A stretch of 64,000 bases of DNA from Tolypothrix sp. NIES-4075 (GTDB lineage: Bacteria; Cyanobacteriota; Cyanobacteriia; Cyanobacteriales; Nostocaceae), in NCBI RefSeq assembly GCF_002218085.1, contig NZ_BDUC01000001.1, forward strand, positions 1,055,955 through 1,119,954. Direction: 5' to 3'. Position numbers and translations under genes: made by a program. The notes below the pieces were generated by a model, which saw only the letters and a list, made by a program, of their open reading frames with translations, was not told the origin of the DNA and did no database searches. Shown here piece after piece: positions 7,760 to 17,044 of the stretch (the first letter of the stretch is position 1; each line of letters opens with the position of its first letter).

Positions 7760-10243
7760 TTACTCAATGTAAGCAACTGTAACGCCAGATCCGCCGTCTG
7801 CTTGTTCTGCGGCTTCAAAACGGGTAACTCGCTTGTGCTGGTGCAAAAAGGCGTGAACACCTTGCCGCAGCTTACCAGTGCCGTGTCCGTGAATAATCCA
7901 GATTGGTCCGGTTGCTTCAGAAATTGCTTTGTCTAAAATCAATTCGCTATCCGCTACCCGTTTTCCGCGTAAATCTACTGTATTTTGAGATGTGCGAATT
8001 GCTGGGGCTGCTTGGGGTGGTGGTGTAACTTTGGCGGGTTTGCTGGCAACACGAGCGATCGCTTCCGGTTTTTTTCCATCCAAAGATTCCACATCTTCCA
8101 GCTTTACCGTCATTTTCATGATGCCAAAGCGCACGCTTAACTCACCATCTTCATCAGGTACAGTTAAAACTTCCGCTGTTTGCCCTAACTTCGGGATGCG
8201 AATGCGATCGCCTACTTTCGGCATAAACCCAGCTTTTGGTTTTTCCTGTTGTGCTGCTTGATACTTTTGACCAATTTGATTTAAAGCGTTTGTCGCTTCT
8301 TGAGCATCTTGAGCTGTGGGCGTACCTTTCTGCAAGCGGCGAATTATAGAAGCGATTTCACCTTTGGCGCTGGCGATCGCTTGTTGTACGGCTATTTCCT
8401 GCGAAGCCCGCAAAGAGCGCTCTCTCTCCTGTAAATTTGCGGATTTTTCCGATACTTGTTTGTATAAACGCTCTGCTTGCTGCAACAGATTTTGGGCTTC
8501 GGCGGCTTTAGTTTCCTGACGGCGGCGTTGCGCTTCTAAACCAGCAATCACCTGGTTTACTTCGTCTGATGCTTCCCCTACTTGGCTTTTCGCCTGGAGG
8601 ACAACTTCTGGTTTCAACCCCAAACGCAGGGCGATCGCCAAAGCATTAGAACGTCCGGGAATTCCCCAAAGCAAGCGATACGTAGGCGAAAGAGTACTTT
8701 CGTCAAATTCTACAGAAGCATTTTCAAACCGCTCATCCTCGTACTTTAAGGCTTTAAGTTCACCAAAGTGAGTTGTCGCCATAGTTAACTGAGCGTTGTC
8801 AGCGAGATAATGCAATAAGGCGATCGCTAAAGCACTACCCTCAGCCGGATCGGTTCCCGCACCCACTTCGTCTAGTAAGACTAGGGAGGAGGGGGGGAGT
8901 GGGGGAGATGGGGGGATGGGGGGATGGGGGGATAGGGAGAAAGAAGAATTATTCTCCTTGTCTCCTTGTCTTTTTGTCTCCAAGGAGTCCTCCTTGTCTC
9001 CCTGTCCCAAAGCCTCTAAAATCCGACTTATCCGACGGATGTGACCAGAAAATGTGGATAAACTTTGCTGTAGCGATTGTTCATCGCCAATATCTGCTAG
9101 TACCTTCTCAAACCAAGGTATTTCTACGGGTTCGCGGGCGGGGACAAATAAACCCACCTTCGCCATCAATGCAGCTAAACCGAGGGTTTTCAAGCTGACA
9201 GTTTTACCGCCGGTATTGGGTCCTGTAATCGTCACCACGCGAATTTGCGGTTGAATCAGTAAATCCACGGGAATTACTGCTGAACCTTGTTCGTGTTGAT
9301 GCTGCCAGACTAAAAGCGGATGACGTAACTGCCGCAAAGTAATAGTTTCATTTTCTTCCCGCTGGATAAATCGGGGCGGATTTGCTCCTAACCAGAAACT
9401 ATAACGCGCTCTAGCACTTGCTAAATCCAAAGTTGTGACAATTGCGAGCAATCTTTCCAAATCTGGCTTGACTGCTGCAACTTGTTGTGTTAAAAGGCGG
9501 CGAATCGCTTCTTCTTCAGCTTGTTCTTTTTTAGTTGTTTGTCGCAGTTGATTGCCCCAAGGGACAATCGAATTAGGTTCTATATACAGCGTTGCGCCGC
9601 TGGTAGAGGTATCGTGAACAATGCCGGGAATCGCGTCTTTTTGGGGCGCTTTCACGGGGATGACATAGCGTTCGCCTCTTTGGGTAATTATTTGTTCTTG
9701 AACTGCGCCATATTTAACTTGTAAAATATTTTGCAGCTTTTGTGTGATTTGACTGCGTAATTTACGCAAATCGTTGCGAATATCATTGAGTTTTTGGCTA
9801 GCGCGATCGGCTACTTGTGCGCGATCGTCAATACAACGGTGAATTTCTTGCTCTAGTTCTGGATAAGTCCGTAAATCGGCAATTAGCTGATTTAGTATGG
9901 GAAAATCAGGTTGGTTGTCAATTACACGGCGTAAATTTCTGGTTCCCGCAAGAGTAGTAGCGATCGCCAAAAGTTCCTCACCAGTTAAAACACCTTGAAT
10001 TTCTGCCCGTTCTAGGGAATCACCAATATCTTGAATTCCTTCAAAAGACAGTCCCGTGGTGAGACGATTTTCTAATTCGTATATTTCCTTGGTTTGCTTA
10101 ACCAAGTACTCACTTTCCGCTCTTGAGTCAGGAATCGGCAGATGACGTGAGGCTCGCGCCCCTAGTTTAGTTGCCGCAAATGTGGAAAGATGCTGGCAGA
10201 GGCGGTGCCATTCTAGTAGTTCTAAAGTTTCAGACTGGATCAA
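7760..10243 (-). CDS. mutS2: MutS2 family ATPase/endonuclease
   Basis: This 827-residue protein has the complete MutS2 layout: an N-terminal clamp/coiled region, an ATPase with Walker A GPNTGGKT at residues 341-348 and Walker B LVLLDE at 454-459, a long coiled coil (about 545-640), a KOW-like segment (GDRIRIPKLGQTAEV) and a C-terminal Smr domain with the DLRGKR and HGHGTGKLR motifs. MutS2 proteins act on branched DNA or collided ribosomes rather than in classic mismatch repair. Between the two Walker motifs, residues 413-452 form a low-complexity Gly/Lys/Pro insert not found in the family. It is encoded by purine/pyrimidine repeat DNA at 8885-9005. Confidence 0.95.
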   Translation of the reverse strand: MIQSETLELLEWHRLCQHLSTFAATKLGARASRHLPIPDSRAESEYLVKQTKEIYELENRLTTGLSFEGIQDIGDSLERAEIQGVLTGEELLAIATTLAGTRNLRRVIDNQPDFPILNQLIADLRTYPELEQEIHRCIDDRAQVADRASQKLNDIRNDLRKLRSQITQKLQNILQVKYGAVQEQIITQRGERYVIPVKAPQKDAIPGIVHDTSTSGATLYIEPNSIVPWGNQLRQTTKKEQAEEEAIRRLLTQQVAAVKPDLERLLAIVTTLDLASARARYSFWLGANPPRFIQREENETITLRQLRHPLLVWQHQHEQGSAVIPVDLLIQPQIRVVTITGPNTGGKTVSLKTLGLAALMAKVGLFVPAREPVEIPWFEKVLADIGDEQSLQQSLSTFSGHIRRISRILEALGQGDKEDSLETKRQGDKENNSSFSLSPHPPIPPSPPLPPSSLVLLDEVGAGTDPAEGSALAIALLHYLADNAQLTMATTHFGELKALKYEDERFENASVEFDESTLSPTYRLLWGIPGRSNALAIALRLGLKPEVVLQAKSQVGEASDEVNQVIAGLEAQRRRQETKAAEAQNLLQQAERLYKQVSEKSANLQERERSLRASQEIAVQQAIASAKGEIASIIRRLQKGTPTAQDAQEATNALNQIGQKYQAAQQEKPKAGFMPKVGDRIRIPKLGQTAEVLTVPDEDGELSVRFGIMKMTVKLEDVESLDGKKPEAIARVASKPAKVTPPPQAAPAIRTSQNTVDLRGKRVADSELILDKAISEATGPIWIIHGHGTGKLRQGVHAFLHQHKRVTRFEAAEQADGGSGVTVAYIE
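8885..9005. repeat. Purine/pyrimidine repeat element inside mutS2
   Basis: One half is built on GGGGGATGGGGGGATGGG and the other on CTCCTTGTCTCC, separated by a short AT-rich core. It resembles the hairpin-like repeats at 18133-18251 and 21266-21371. It reads through in the mutS2 frame without a stop. Confidence 0.7.
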
Positions 10244-10678
10244 GGCTTCAACATCTAATCTGAAATTATCGTAACAATACTACGAACAGACAGGTTCATC
10301 TTTAAGGGTGAAATTTCCGCCCGTATTACCGAAGAAGGTTAAAGGGGAAAGGGGAAGCGCTCCGCGCAGGGAAAAGGAAGAAGTAATTTTAGACATTTTT
10401 ATTGATTTTAAATAACTCCGACCCTTTCCCCTTTACCCCTCTTTTTCATTGTTTTTACATATTTATTTGTAAAAAATTTTATAACCTTGCATTTAAGTAT
10501 AAAACCTAGTTTAATCTGAGTTAGTTTATTGTTCGCGGATCAACAGTTGCGGCTTGAGATTCAATTGATGCAGCCAATTCTAGGAAAATATCATCAAATT
10601 GACGATTGCCACTTGCAACACATATCGGCATTCGATGGCTGGGAAACTACTTAAGGCATTAGGGAAGCAGATACCGGA
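10244..10678. other. Intergenic region with a hairpin-like repeat and a gene-end fragment
   Basis: A repeat at about 10338-10440 has AAAGGGGAAAGGGG at the left and CCCTTTCCCCTTTACCCC at the right, so it can fold on itself. From 10521 to 10631 there is a fragment of a minus-strand coding sequence (separate entry). The exoprotein promoter should lie in the final 50-150 bp. Confidence 0.5.
10521..10631 (-). pseudogene. Short C-terminal gene fragment, minus strand
   Basis: A 36-codon frame reads MPICVASGNRQFDDIFLELA and then ASIESQAATVDPRTIN before a stop. It has protein-like composition and looks like the tail of a larger protein. The same frame is closed by a stop six codons upstream (just before FPSHRM). 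I do not recognise the parent family with certainty. Most likely it is the surviving 3' end of a gene lost when this region was rearranged. Confidence 0.35.
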
Positions 10679-13600
10679 ATGACAAAAAGTTGGCAACATT
10701 TAGGGATAGCGGTAATTTTAGCTGTGGGTGGAGCGATCGCCACTGCAACTAGCGTATTAGCACAGAGTATCACCATAGATGGCACGCTAAGTCCGGCACA
10801 AACTTTAACCGGTCCGGTATACACAATTCCCCAGTCAGTCGGTCAAACAGTAGGGAGTAATTTGTTTCACAGCTTTGGTAGATTTAACCTGAATGTGGGG
10901 GAGAGAGCAAACTTTGGGAGTGCTAGCGATATCAGAAATATATTCTCGCGTGTCACAGGTGGCTCTCGTTCGTTAATTGATGGTTTAATTTTTACCAACA
11001 GCGCCAACGTCAACCTGTTTTTGATTAATCCCAGTGGAATAGTCTTTGGTCCCAATGCGCGTTTGGATGTGGGTGGAAGTACTAGAGGCTCATTTGTCGC
11101 TACAACTGTGGATGCATTGGTGTGGTCAAATGGTAGCCAATTTAGTGCGACAAATCCCGGTGGTGCGAGTAGTTTGTTAACAATTGTCGGCGATCCGAGT
11201 GGGTTTTTATCAACTTTGAGAACACCACCACCCATAGACGTTAACCGTAGTACTTTGAGAGTCTATGAAGGTCAAAGCTTGCTGTTACTGGGAGGCAATG
11301 TCAACTTAGACGGCAGCAATTTGTCTGTCGATTTTACAGAGGGTGGAAGAATTGAACTAGGAGCAGTAGCAGAACCGGGAAATGTTGGGCTGAATACCAA
11401 CGGGAATATTCTCAGTTTCAACTTCCCTGAGAATTTAGCGCGGGGTGATGTGTCGCTCACTAATGGAGCTTCTTTAGATGCTACTGCTGGGAATGGAGGT
11501 AGTATTGCCATCAACGCCAGGAATATAGACATTCTCTCAGGAAGTCAGTTGCTAGCGGGGATAGGCTCAGGTAGTGGTACTGTTGATAGTCAAGCTGGAG
11601 ATGTAACGCTTAATGCCACAGACGCAATCAGGATTCAGGGGCAGAATAGTCTGGTTCAAAACAATGTAAGTAATAATGCTACTGGTAATTCTGGCAACAT
11701 CAGCATTACCTCAGGCTTGCTCTCATTACAAGACGGCGCTCAACTTAGTGCCTCAACATTTGGACAAGGAAACGCAGGTAGTATCAATATTTTTGCCCGT
11801 GATACTGTTTCTTTAGATGACGGTACTGGAGACAGTTTTATATTCAACAATGTATTGGCTGATGCTGTCGGCAAAAGTGGGGGAATAAATATCACTACAG
11901 GTTCACTTGTTGTAATCAATGGCGCTCAAATACAATCTAGAGTACTAGGTCAGGGAAATTCAGGTAAAGTCTCTATTTCTGCTCGCGATACTGTCACACT
12001 TGACGGCAGAGATAGTAGTGATTTTCCCAGTGCAATCCTTAGCCGAGTTGAGACTGATAAACAAAGCGATAGTGGTGGTATTGATATTACAACAGGCTCT
12101 CTGTTTATCAAAAATGGAGGGCTACTTAGCACCACCACTTTTGGACAGGGTAATGCTGGGAGAATAGAAATTAAAGCTAGTGAGACAGTTTCTCTATCTG
12201 GACAAGGTAGAAGTACCATTGAAAATGACGTTGCTTCTGAGGGAGTTGGTGATAGTGGTGGCATCAGGATCACCACGGGTTCTCTATTTCTCAGTGATTT
12301 AGCACTTATTACCTCAAATGTTAATGGACGAGGGAATTCTGGAGGAGTAGAGATTGTAGCCCGTGATTTAGTTTCTTTAGATAACTCAGGCGAAATAGCA
12401 CGAGGAGGAGAAGCTGGTACTCTGATTCTGAGTCGAGTTAACGACAGTGCAGAAGGTAATGGTGGCGATATTAACATCCAAACAGCCTCTCTGCGTCTGT
12501 CAAATTCTCAAATAACCACGAGTACAGCGAGTAAAGGTAATGCAGGCAACGTCATCATTGAGGCAAAAAATCAAGTTGCTTTATTGCGAAGTAGCAATAT
12601 TTTTACGGAAGTGACTTGCGCTTGTGAGACAGAGAGTGGGAAGGGAGGTGATGGTAATGGGGGAGATATAAAGATTACAACAGGTTCGCTACTGCTAGAT
12701 GGTGGCTCTAATTTACGTGCAGACACAGAGGCTCGTGGCAATGCTGGTAATATCACTATCAACGCACGAGATAGTGTTACATTTTTTGGCAGTTCTGATG
12801 AATTTACCAGTGGTGCTTTCAGCCAAGTGGAACCTGAAGCAGTCGGGAAAGGTGGCGATATTTTTATCAACACGCGCACTTTATCACTTTCTGGCAATCA
12901 AGAAATTAATACTAGAACTCAGGGACAAGGGAATGCTGGGAATATTTTTATTCAAGCAGACTCCATCTCACTTACAGGTTCTGATGTCCGCATTATCAGC
13001 AACGCTAGTCAAGATGAACGACTTCCAGGAACTTTCGGTAACGGTGGAGACATCAATATTAATAATACTGGCTTTCTACTTGTAGCTGACGGTGCAAAAA
13101 TATCAGCTAATTCAGAATTTAGTAGAGCAACTGCTGGAAATATTAAAATCAACGCTTCCCAAATCACCCTTCAAAACGAAGGTTCTATCAGGTCGGAATC
13201 TGTTGCTGATTCAGATGGTGGCAATATAAATCTCAAACTGAGCGAATTTTTGCTGTTGCGTGGTGGCGGTCAAATCTCTACTAATGCAGGCACGGCACTA
13301 GCTGGTGGTAATGGTGGCAATATTAATATTGATGCAGGCTTTATTGTTGCTTTACCGCAAGAAAATAGCGATATTAGTGCTAATGCTTTCTCAGGTAATG
13401 GAGGCACTGTCACAATCAACGCTCAAGGTATTATTGGCACCGAGTCACGGCAACAACCCACTCCGCAAAGTGATATTACAGCATCTTCAACAGGTGGGGG
13501 AATTAATGGGGTTGTCGATATAAATACACCTGAGATTGATCCTAGTCGTGAGTTTATTAAGTTACCAACAGATGTAGTTAATACACGAGGGTTAGTGGCT

Positions 13601-13903
13601 CCAAGCTGTTCCGCTTTTGGTGAAAAGGGTAGCGAATTTATCGTTACTGGACGCGGTGGTTTACCTCTCAGCCCTGATGACTTCCTCAGTAGTGATGTGG
13701 TGTGGTCAGATACTCGATTTACGGCGTTACTGGCTTCACCTACTTCTCGTGTTACGCCATCAGTTCGCAAAACTGCTGAAGGTGTGGCGATTATACCCGC
13801 TACTGGCTGGGTGTTTAATGAGAAAACAGGGGAAGTTACGCTGATTGCTGCTAATGCTTCTGAAGATGTGGGTTCTAATCAGGTTAACTGTATTGTGCCA
13901 TAA
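10679..13903 (+). CDS. Filamentous haemagglutinin-type (two-partner secretion) exoprotein
   Basis: This 1074-residue protein has a signal peptide (residues 1-28, cleavage likely after VLA). A TPS domain follows, with the diagnostic motifs NLFHSFGRFNL, ANFGSASDIRNIFSRVTGG and NVNLFLINPSGIVFGPNA. The rest is a right-handed beta-helix made of repeats such as GGDINI, ITTGSL and QGNAGNI. The C-terminus has RGLVAPSCSAFGEKGSEFIVTG, a tail common in the cyanobacterial members. Such proteins are exported through an Omp85-like TpsB pore and reside on or leave the cell surface. No TpsB gene occurs in this window, so the partner must be elsewhere. The role (adhesion or competition) is inferred from the family. 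Confidence 0.93.
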   Translation: MTKSWQHLGIAVILAVGGAIATATSVLAQSITIDGTLSPAQTLTGPVYTIPQSVGQTVGSNLFHSFGRFNLNVGERANFGSASDIRNIFSRVTGGSRSLIDGLIFTNSANVNLFLINPSGIVFGPNARLDVGGSTRGSFVATTVDALVWSNGSQFSATNPGGASSLLTIVGDPSGFLSTLRTPPPIDVNRSTLRVYEGQSLLLLGGNVNLDGSNLSVDFTEGGRIELGAVAEPGNVGLNTNGNILSFNFPENLARGDVSLTNGASLDATAGNGGSIAINARNIDILSGSQLLAGIGSGSGTVDSQAGDVTLNATDAIRIQGQNSLVQNNVSNNATGNSGNISITSGLLSLQDGAQLSASTFGQGNAGSINIFARDTVSLDDGTGDSFIFNNVLADAVGKSGGINITTGSLVVINGAQIQSRVLGQGNSGKVSISARDTVTLDGRDSSDFPSAILSRVETDKQSDSGGIDITTGSLFIKNGGLLSTTTFGQGNAGRIEIKASETVSLSGQGRSTIENDVASEGVGDSGGIRITTGSLFLSDLALITSNVNGRGNSGGVEIVARDLVSLDNSGEIARGGEAGTLILSRVNDSAEGNGGDINIQTASLRLSNSQITTSTASKGNAGNVIIEAKNQVALLRSSNIFTEVTCACETESGKGGDGNGGDIKITTGSLLLDGGSNLRADTEARGNAGNITINARDSVTFFGSSDEFTSGAFSQVEPEAVGKGGDIFINTRTLSLSGNQEINTRTQGQGNAGNIFIQADSISLTGSDVRIISNASQDERLPGTFGNGGDININNTGFLLVADGAKISANSEFSRATAGNIKINASQITLQNEGSIRSESVADSDGGNINLKLSEFLLLRGGGQISTNAGTALAGGNGGNINIDAGFIVALPQENSDISANAFSGNGGTVTINAQGIIGTESRQQPTPQSDITASSTGGGINGVVDINTPEIDPSREFIKLPTDVVNTRGLVAPSCSAFGEKGSEFIVTGRGGLPLSPDDFLSSDVVWSDTRFTALLASPTSRVTPSVRKTAEGVAIIPATGWVFNEKTGEVTLIAANASEDVGSNQVNCIVP

Positions 13904-14301
13904 AGAAGGCACAATAAATAATTAGTTAGGTTTTTTGAGATGCAAGTTGTAGGCGTATTCTTGTAATAACAATCATACATTTTCGTTAAAAACAATTGCC
14001 AAAAATTAAATTTGATTGCCAAAATAATCAATATTTTAACAATCAACCAAGTTTTGATTCCCGCTATTTATAACCATAGATATATGCAGATAAATTATTT
14101 AAAGTCCGTTTATTAATGGTGTACTATTTAAACATTTGAATTAACCCAATTTTATCTAAAATACAAACACATTCACAATTTTTTGTTCTCTTCTCCCCTC
14201 TTTCTATCCTTGGCAGCTTGCAGGTTACTTTCACCAAAAACGCTCCAAGTTCCCCCACAATTTGATACCCTAGCTTAAACAGATTTCGCAATGTTAAAAG
14301 C
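13904..14301. other. AT-rich intergenic region
   Basis: I see no gene, repeat array or RNA structure here. It should contain the promoter for guaB3. A pyrimidine-rich stretch (TTCTCTTCTCCCCTCTTTC near 14185) is the only notable composition. Confidence 0.4.
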
Positions 14302-15465
14302 GTGGACATTCAAATTGGTCGGGGTAAGACAGCTCGCAGAGCTTACGGAATTGATGAAATTGCTTTAGTCCCCGGTAGGAGGACACTCGATCCGAGTTTG
14401 GCAGATACCAAATGGCGTATTGGCAATATAGAGCGGGAAATCCCGATAATTGCTAGTGCGATGGATAGTGTGGTAGATGTCCGCATGGCTGTACGTTTGT
14501 CGCAGTTAGGAGCATTAGGCGTTCTCAATTTAGAGGGTATCCAAACTCGTTATGCTGACCCAGAACCGATTTTAGATAAAATTGCTTCCGTTGGCAAAGA
14601 TGAATTTGTTTCTTTAATGCAACAACTATATGCCGAACCAATAAAACAGGAATTGATTGAACAACGTATTCAGGAAATTAAACAACAAGGTGGTATTGCG
14701 GCGGTAAGTGCTACTCCAGCCGCTGCGAGCAAATATGGTGCGGTGGTGGCGCAAGCAGGGGCAGATTTATTCTTTGTACAAGCAACTGTGGTTTCGACGG
14801 CACACTTGTCACCAGAGTCTATAGTTCCACTTGATTTGGCTGAATTTTGTCGCTCCATGCCGATCCCTGTGGTGTTAGGGAATTGTGTGACTTACGAAGT
14901 CACCTTAAATTTGATGAAAGCTGGGGCAGCTGCTGTGATGGTGGGAATTGGTCCTGGTGCGGCTTGTACCTCTCGTGGGGTATTGGGTGTGGGTGTACCT
15001 CAAGCGAGTGCGATCGCCGACTGTGCAGCCGCTAGAGACGACTACCACCAAGAAACTGGTAATTATGTCCCCGTGATTGCTGATGGCGGTTTAATCACTG
15101 GTGGCGACATTTGTAAATGCATCGCCTGCGGTGCCGATGGCGTGATGATTGGCTCCCCCTTTGCTAGATGCGCCGAAGCCCCAGGACGACGTTATCATTG
15201 GGGGATGGCGACTCCTAGCCCTGTATTGCCCCGTGGTACGCGTATTAGCGTCGGCACTACCGGGACTCTAGAGCAAATTCTCACTGGACCAGCAGCTTTA
15301 GATGATGGCACTCATAATCTTTTAGGAGCCTTAAAGACGAGTATGGGAACTTTGGGAGCCAAAAATATTAAAGAAATGCAACAAGTTGAAGTTGTGATTG
15401 CTCCTTCCCTATTAACTGAAGGTAAAGTTTACCAAAAAGCTCAACAATTAGGCATGGGTAAATAA
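14302..15465 (+). CDS. guaB3: GuaB3 family IMP dehydrogenase-related protein
   Basis: This 387-residue protein starts at GTG 14302 with the family-typical MDIQIGRGKTARRAYGIDEI. It is a TIM-barrel enzyme related to IMP dehydrogenase and GMP reductase. The catalytic loop GIGPGAACTSRG places the active-site Cys at 222, and ADGGLITGGDICKCIACGADGVMIG is the phosphate-binding region. CBS domains are absent, as expected for this shorter subfamily. It should act in guanine nucleotide synthesis (IMP to XMP, NAD-dependent), although the exact reaction of GuaB3 has been debated. The following Yfr1-trxA arrangement is a conserved cyanobacterial context. Confidence 0.93.
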   Translation: MDIQIGRGKTARRAYGIDEIALVPGRRTLDPSLADTKWRIGNIEREIPIIASAMDSVVDVRMAVRLSQLGALGVLNLEGIQTRYADPEPILDKIASVGKDEFVSLMQQLYAEPIKQELIEQRIQEIKQQGGIAAVSATPAAASKYGAVVAQAGADLFFVQATVVSTAHLSPESIVPLDLAEFCRSMPIPVVLGNCVTYEVTLNLMKAGAAAVMVGIGPGAACTSRGVLGVGVPQASAIADCAAARDDYHQETGNYVPVIADGGLITGGDICKCIACGADGVMIGSPFARCAEAPGRRYHWGMATPSPVLPRGTRISVGTTGTLEQILTGPAALDDGTHNLLGALKTSMGTLGAKNIKEMQQVEVVIAPSLLTEGKVYQKAQQLGMGK

Positions 15466-15590
15466 GGGGAATGGGGAATGGGGAATGGGAAATGGGGAAT
15501 GGGGAATGGGGATTAGAAAATTCAATGTTCCCACCAACCACTAACCACCAACCACCAACCACTAAGCACCAACCACTAACAACCCACAAA
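15466..15590. repeat. STRR arrays after guaB3
   Basis: GGGGAAT heptamers (15466-15511) are followed by ACCAACCACTA-type repeats (15532-15590). Both belong to the heptamer families seen at 19917-20045 and 34917-35125. Confidence 0.8.
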
Positions 15591-15642
15591 TAAATTTTTC
15601 CGTGACTCTTAAACAATCACTGGAAAAATCCCATATGTCGCC

Positions 15643-15648
15643 TACAAT
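15643..15648 (+). promoter_or_regulatory. Probable -10 element of Yfr1
   Basis: TACAAT sits about 7 bases before the start of the predicted RNA. No good -35 is present at 17 bp. The call rests on spacing to the first conserved stem. Confidence 0.45.
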
Positions 15649-15653
15649 AAAGA

Positions 15654-15724
15654 AAGCGGAGACGCATGTTTCCGTTCACTCCTCACACCACACTCCGCCC
15701 GGACTACTGTTCGGGCGGTTCCTT
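15654..15724 (+). ncRNA. yfr1: Yfr1 small regulatory RNA
   Basis: The core ACTCCTCACACCAC at 15678-15691 is the unpaired motif that defines Yfr1 in cyanobacteria. It lies between a weak 5' hairpin (GCGGA ... TTCCGTT, about 15655-15677) and a strong 3' terminator hairpin (CCGCCC / GGGCGG, 15695-15718), as in known Yfr1 RNAs. The position between guaB and trxA is also the conserved one. Yfr1 is an abundant trans-acting RNA that base-pairs with mRNAs through the motif and is linked to stress and outer-membrane protein control. The 5' end is estimated from the structure and the upstream TACAAT. Confidence 0.92.
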
Positions 15725-15981
15725 ATGTATATACGGCTAACAGACAATAAGCAGGGATTGGGACAAGGAGACTAGGGGGACTAGGGGGAGAGGAACAACT
15801 TCTTTCTATTACCTATTACCTATTACCTATTCCCAATGCCCAATACTTTATTTTTAAGCCAAATGTTAATAAAATAAGCGAGCTTCTTTGCAAATGTACA
15901 TCCGACAATCCGAAGCGGTGGTTTTTGCTATGGTAGAATTTTCACGAAGCTCAGAAATATAATAGGCAAAGGTTTTTAGGC
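15725..15981. other. Leader region between Yfr1 and trxA
   Basis: It includes GGGACTAGGGGGA and TTACCTATTACCTATTACC repeats (15760-15845). After that is unique sequence with GGTTTTTGCTATGGTAGAAT near 15920 that may be the trxA promoter. The sequence AATAGGCAAAGG precedes the trxA start and offers only a weak ribosome binding site. Confidence 0.4.
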
Positions 15982-16305
15982 ATGTCAGCAGCCGCACAAG
16001 TTTCGGATTCTACGTTTAAGCAAGAAGTACTGGAAAGCGATGTTCCGGTTCTAGTTGACTTTTGGGCACCGTGGTGCGGTCCCTGCCGGATGGTCGCTCC
16101 GGTTGTAGATGAAATCGCTTCTCAGTACGAAGGTCAAATCAAGGTAGTTAAAGTTAACACCGATGAAAATCCGAATGTTGCCAGTCAATACGGCATCCGC
16201 AGCATTCCCACGTTAATGATTTTTAAGGATGGGCAAAAAGTTGATATGGTCGTCGGTGCTGTACCGAAAACTACATTAGCTAACACTCTGGAAAAGTATC
16301 TTTGA
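15982..16305 (+). CDS. trxA: Thioredoxin, m-type
   Basis: This 107-residue thioredoxin has the active-site motif WCGPC with the redox Cys pair at 32 and 35, the conserved cis-proline region SIPTLMIFKDG and normal length. It reduces disulfides in target enzymes, receiving electrons from ferredoxin-thioredoxin reductase or an NADPH reductase. The sequence resembles the m-type thioredoxins of cyanobacteria and chloroplasts. It is transcribed downstream of Yfr1 in the conserved guaB-yfr1-trxA order, and a palindrome at 16381-16404 may end its transcript. Confidence 0.97.
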   Translation: MSAAAQVSDSTFKQEVLESDVPVLVDFWAPWCGPCRMVAPVVDEIASQYEGQIKVVKVNTDENPNVASQYGIRSIPTLMIFKDGQKVDMVVGAVPKTTLANTLEKYL

Positions 16306-16380
16306 AACTCAACCACTGGAAAACTCTTATTGAGTAGTCCATTTGGTTTGGTATTAGCTAAGTTTTTGTTAACGATTTAC

Positions 16381-16404
16381 AGAGGCGCGAAAATTCGCGT
16401 CTCT
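16381..16404. terminator. Palindrome after trxA, possible terminator
   Basis: AGAGGCGCGAA / TTCGCGTCTCT forms an almost perfect 11-bp stem. There is no long T-run, so it may equally be one of the dispersed AGAGACGCG palindromes also seen at 29879, 52156 and 53377. Confidence 0.5.
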
Positions 16405-17044
16405 ATAAATCGTTGGCAATTGTAATCATTCTTAACATTACTTTTGGTAAAGTAATTTTTTATTACTGTAACATTTCTGCGAAAATCTTTTGGTTATACT
16501 TTCAACTCAAGTGGAGATGTAAAGTTACCAGCTACTTATATCCAAAGTACAAGCTCATGTGAGATGCTTGGCTTTGATGAACACGGGTTGACGACTAGCG
16601 TCGTTGCCAGCGCCTTGGTTGATGGTAAACCAAAGGTGCTTTTTATTGTGAAATAGGAACTGGTTGAAAGAGGAAGAAAAATTTTCAGGAGTTACCCCTG
16701 TTTTGTCACTTTCGGCAGGGAATAATCTGTAACCCTTCCTGGGCAAGGGTTTTACGTCAAGAGTTTTGTTTGGAGGTTTCTATTAGTTTGCGATCGCTAA
16801 TCTCCTGACCAAATCTAAGTTTCATGATTTAGCCTCGATTTTTATATCCCCAGAGTGATAAAAAAGGGGTACGTTATAGGCGATCGCTCATAAGCATGTT
16901 TTTTCTTGCGTCAAGAATTCTTTCGCCCTACTTTTGTCAGAAGGCAACGCATTTGTTTTGTTCGCATGAAAGTAGGCAAAGCGGTATTTGATAACAACAC
17001 ACCAAATCTGGGTAAAATATAGTGCTATTTTGGCGGCAGTTCTC
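16405..17044. other. Long intergenic region before the LOG-family gene
   Basis: No convincing gene. A 63-codon minus-strand frame (16555-16746) exists but has no recognisable family, no ATG start and no ribosome binding site, so I did not call it. HIP1 sites occur at 16791 and 16880. The start of the following gene is set at 17045. Confidence 0.4.

Noticed and set aside
11950..12477. Long minus-strand frame opposite the exoprotein gene
   Set aside because: It is a shadow of the repetitive beta-helix coding sequence; composition and lack of a start signal argue against a gene.
16555..16746. 63-codon minus-strand frame after trxA
   Set aside because: It starts with a non-ATG codon, has no family resemblance and no ribosome binding site. 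It could be a small gene, but nothing supports it.
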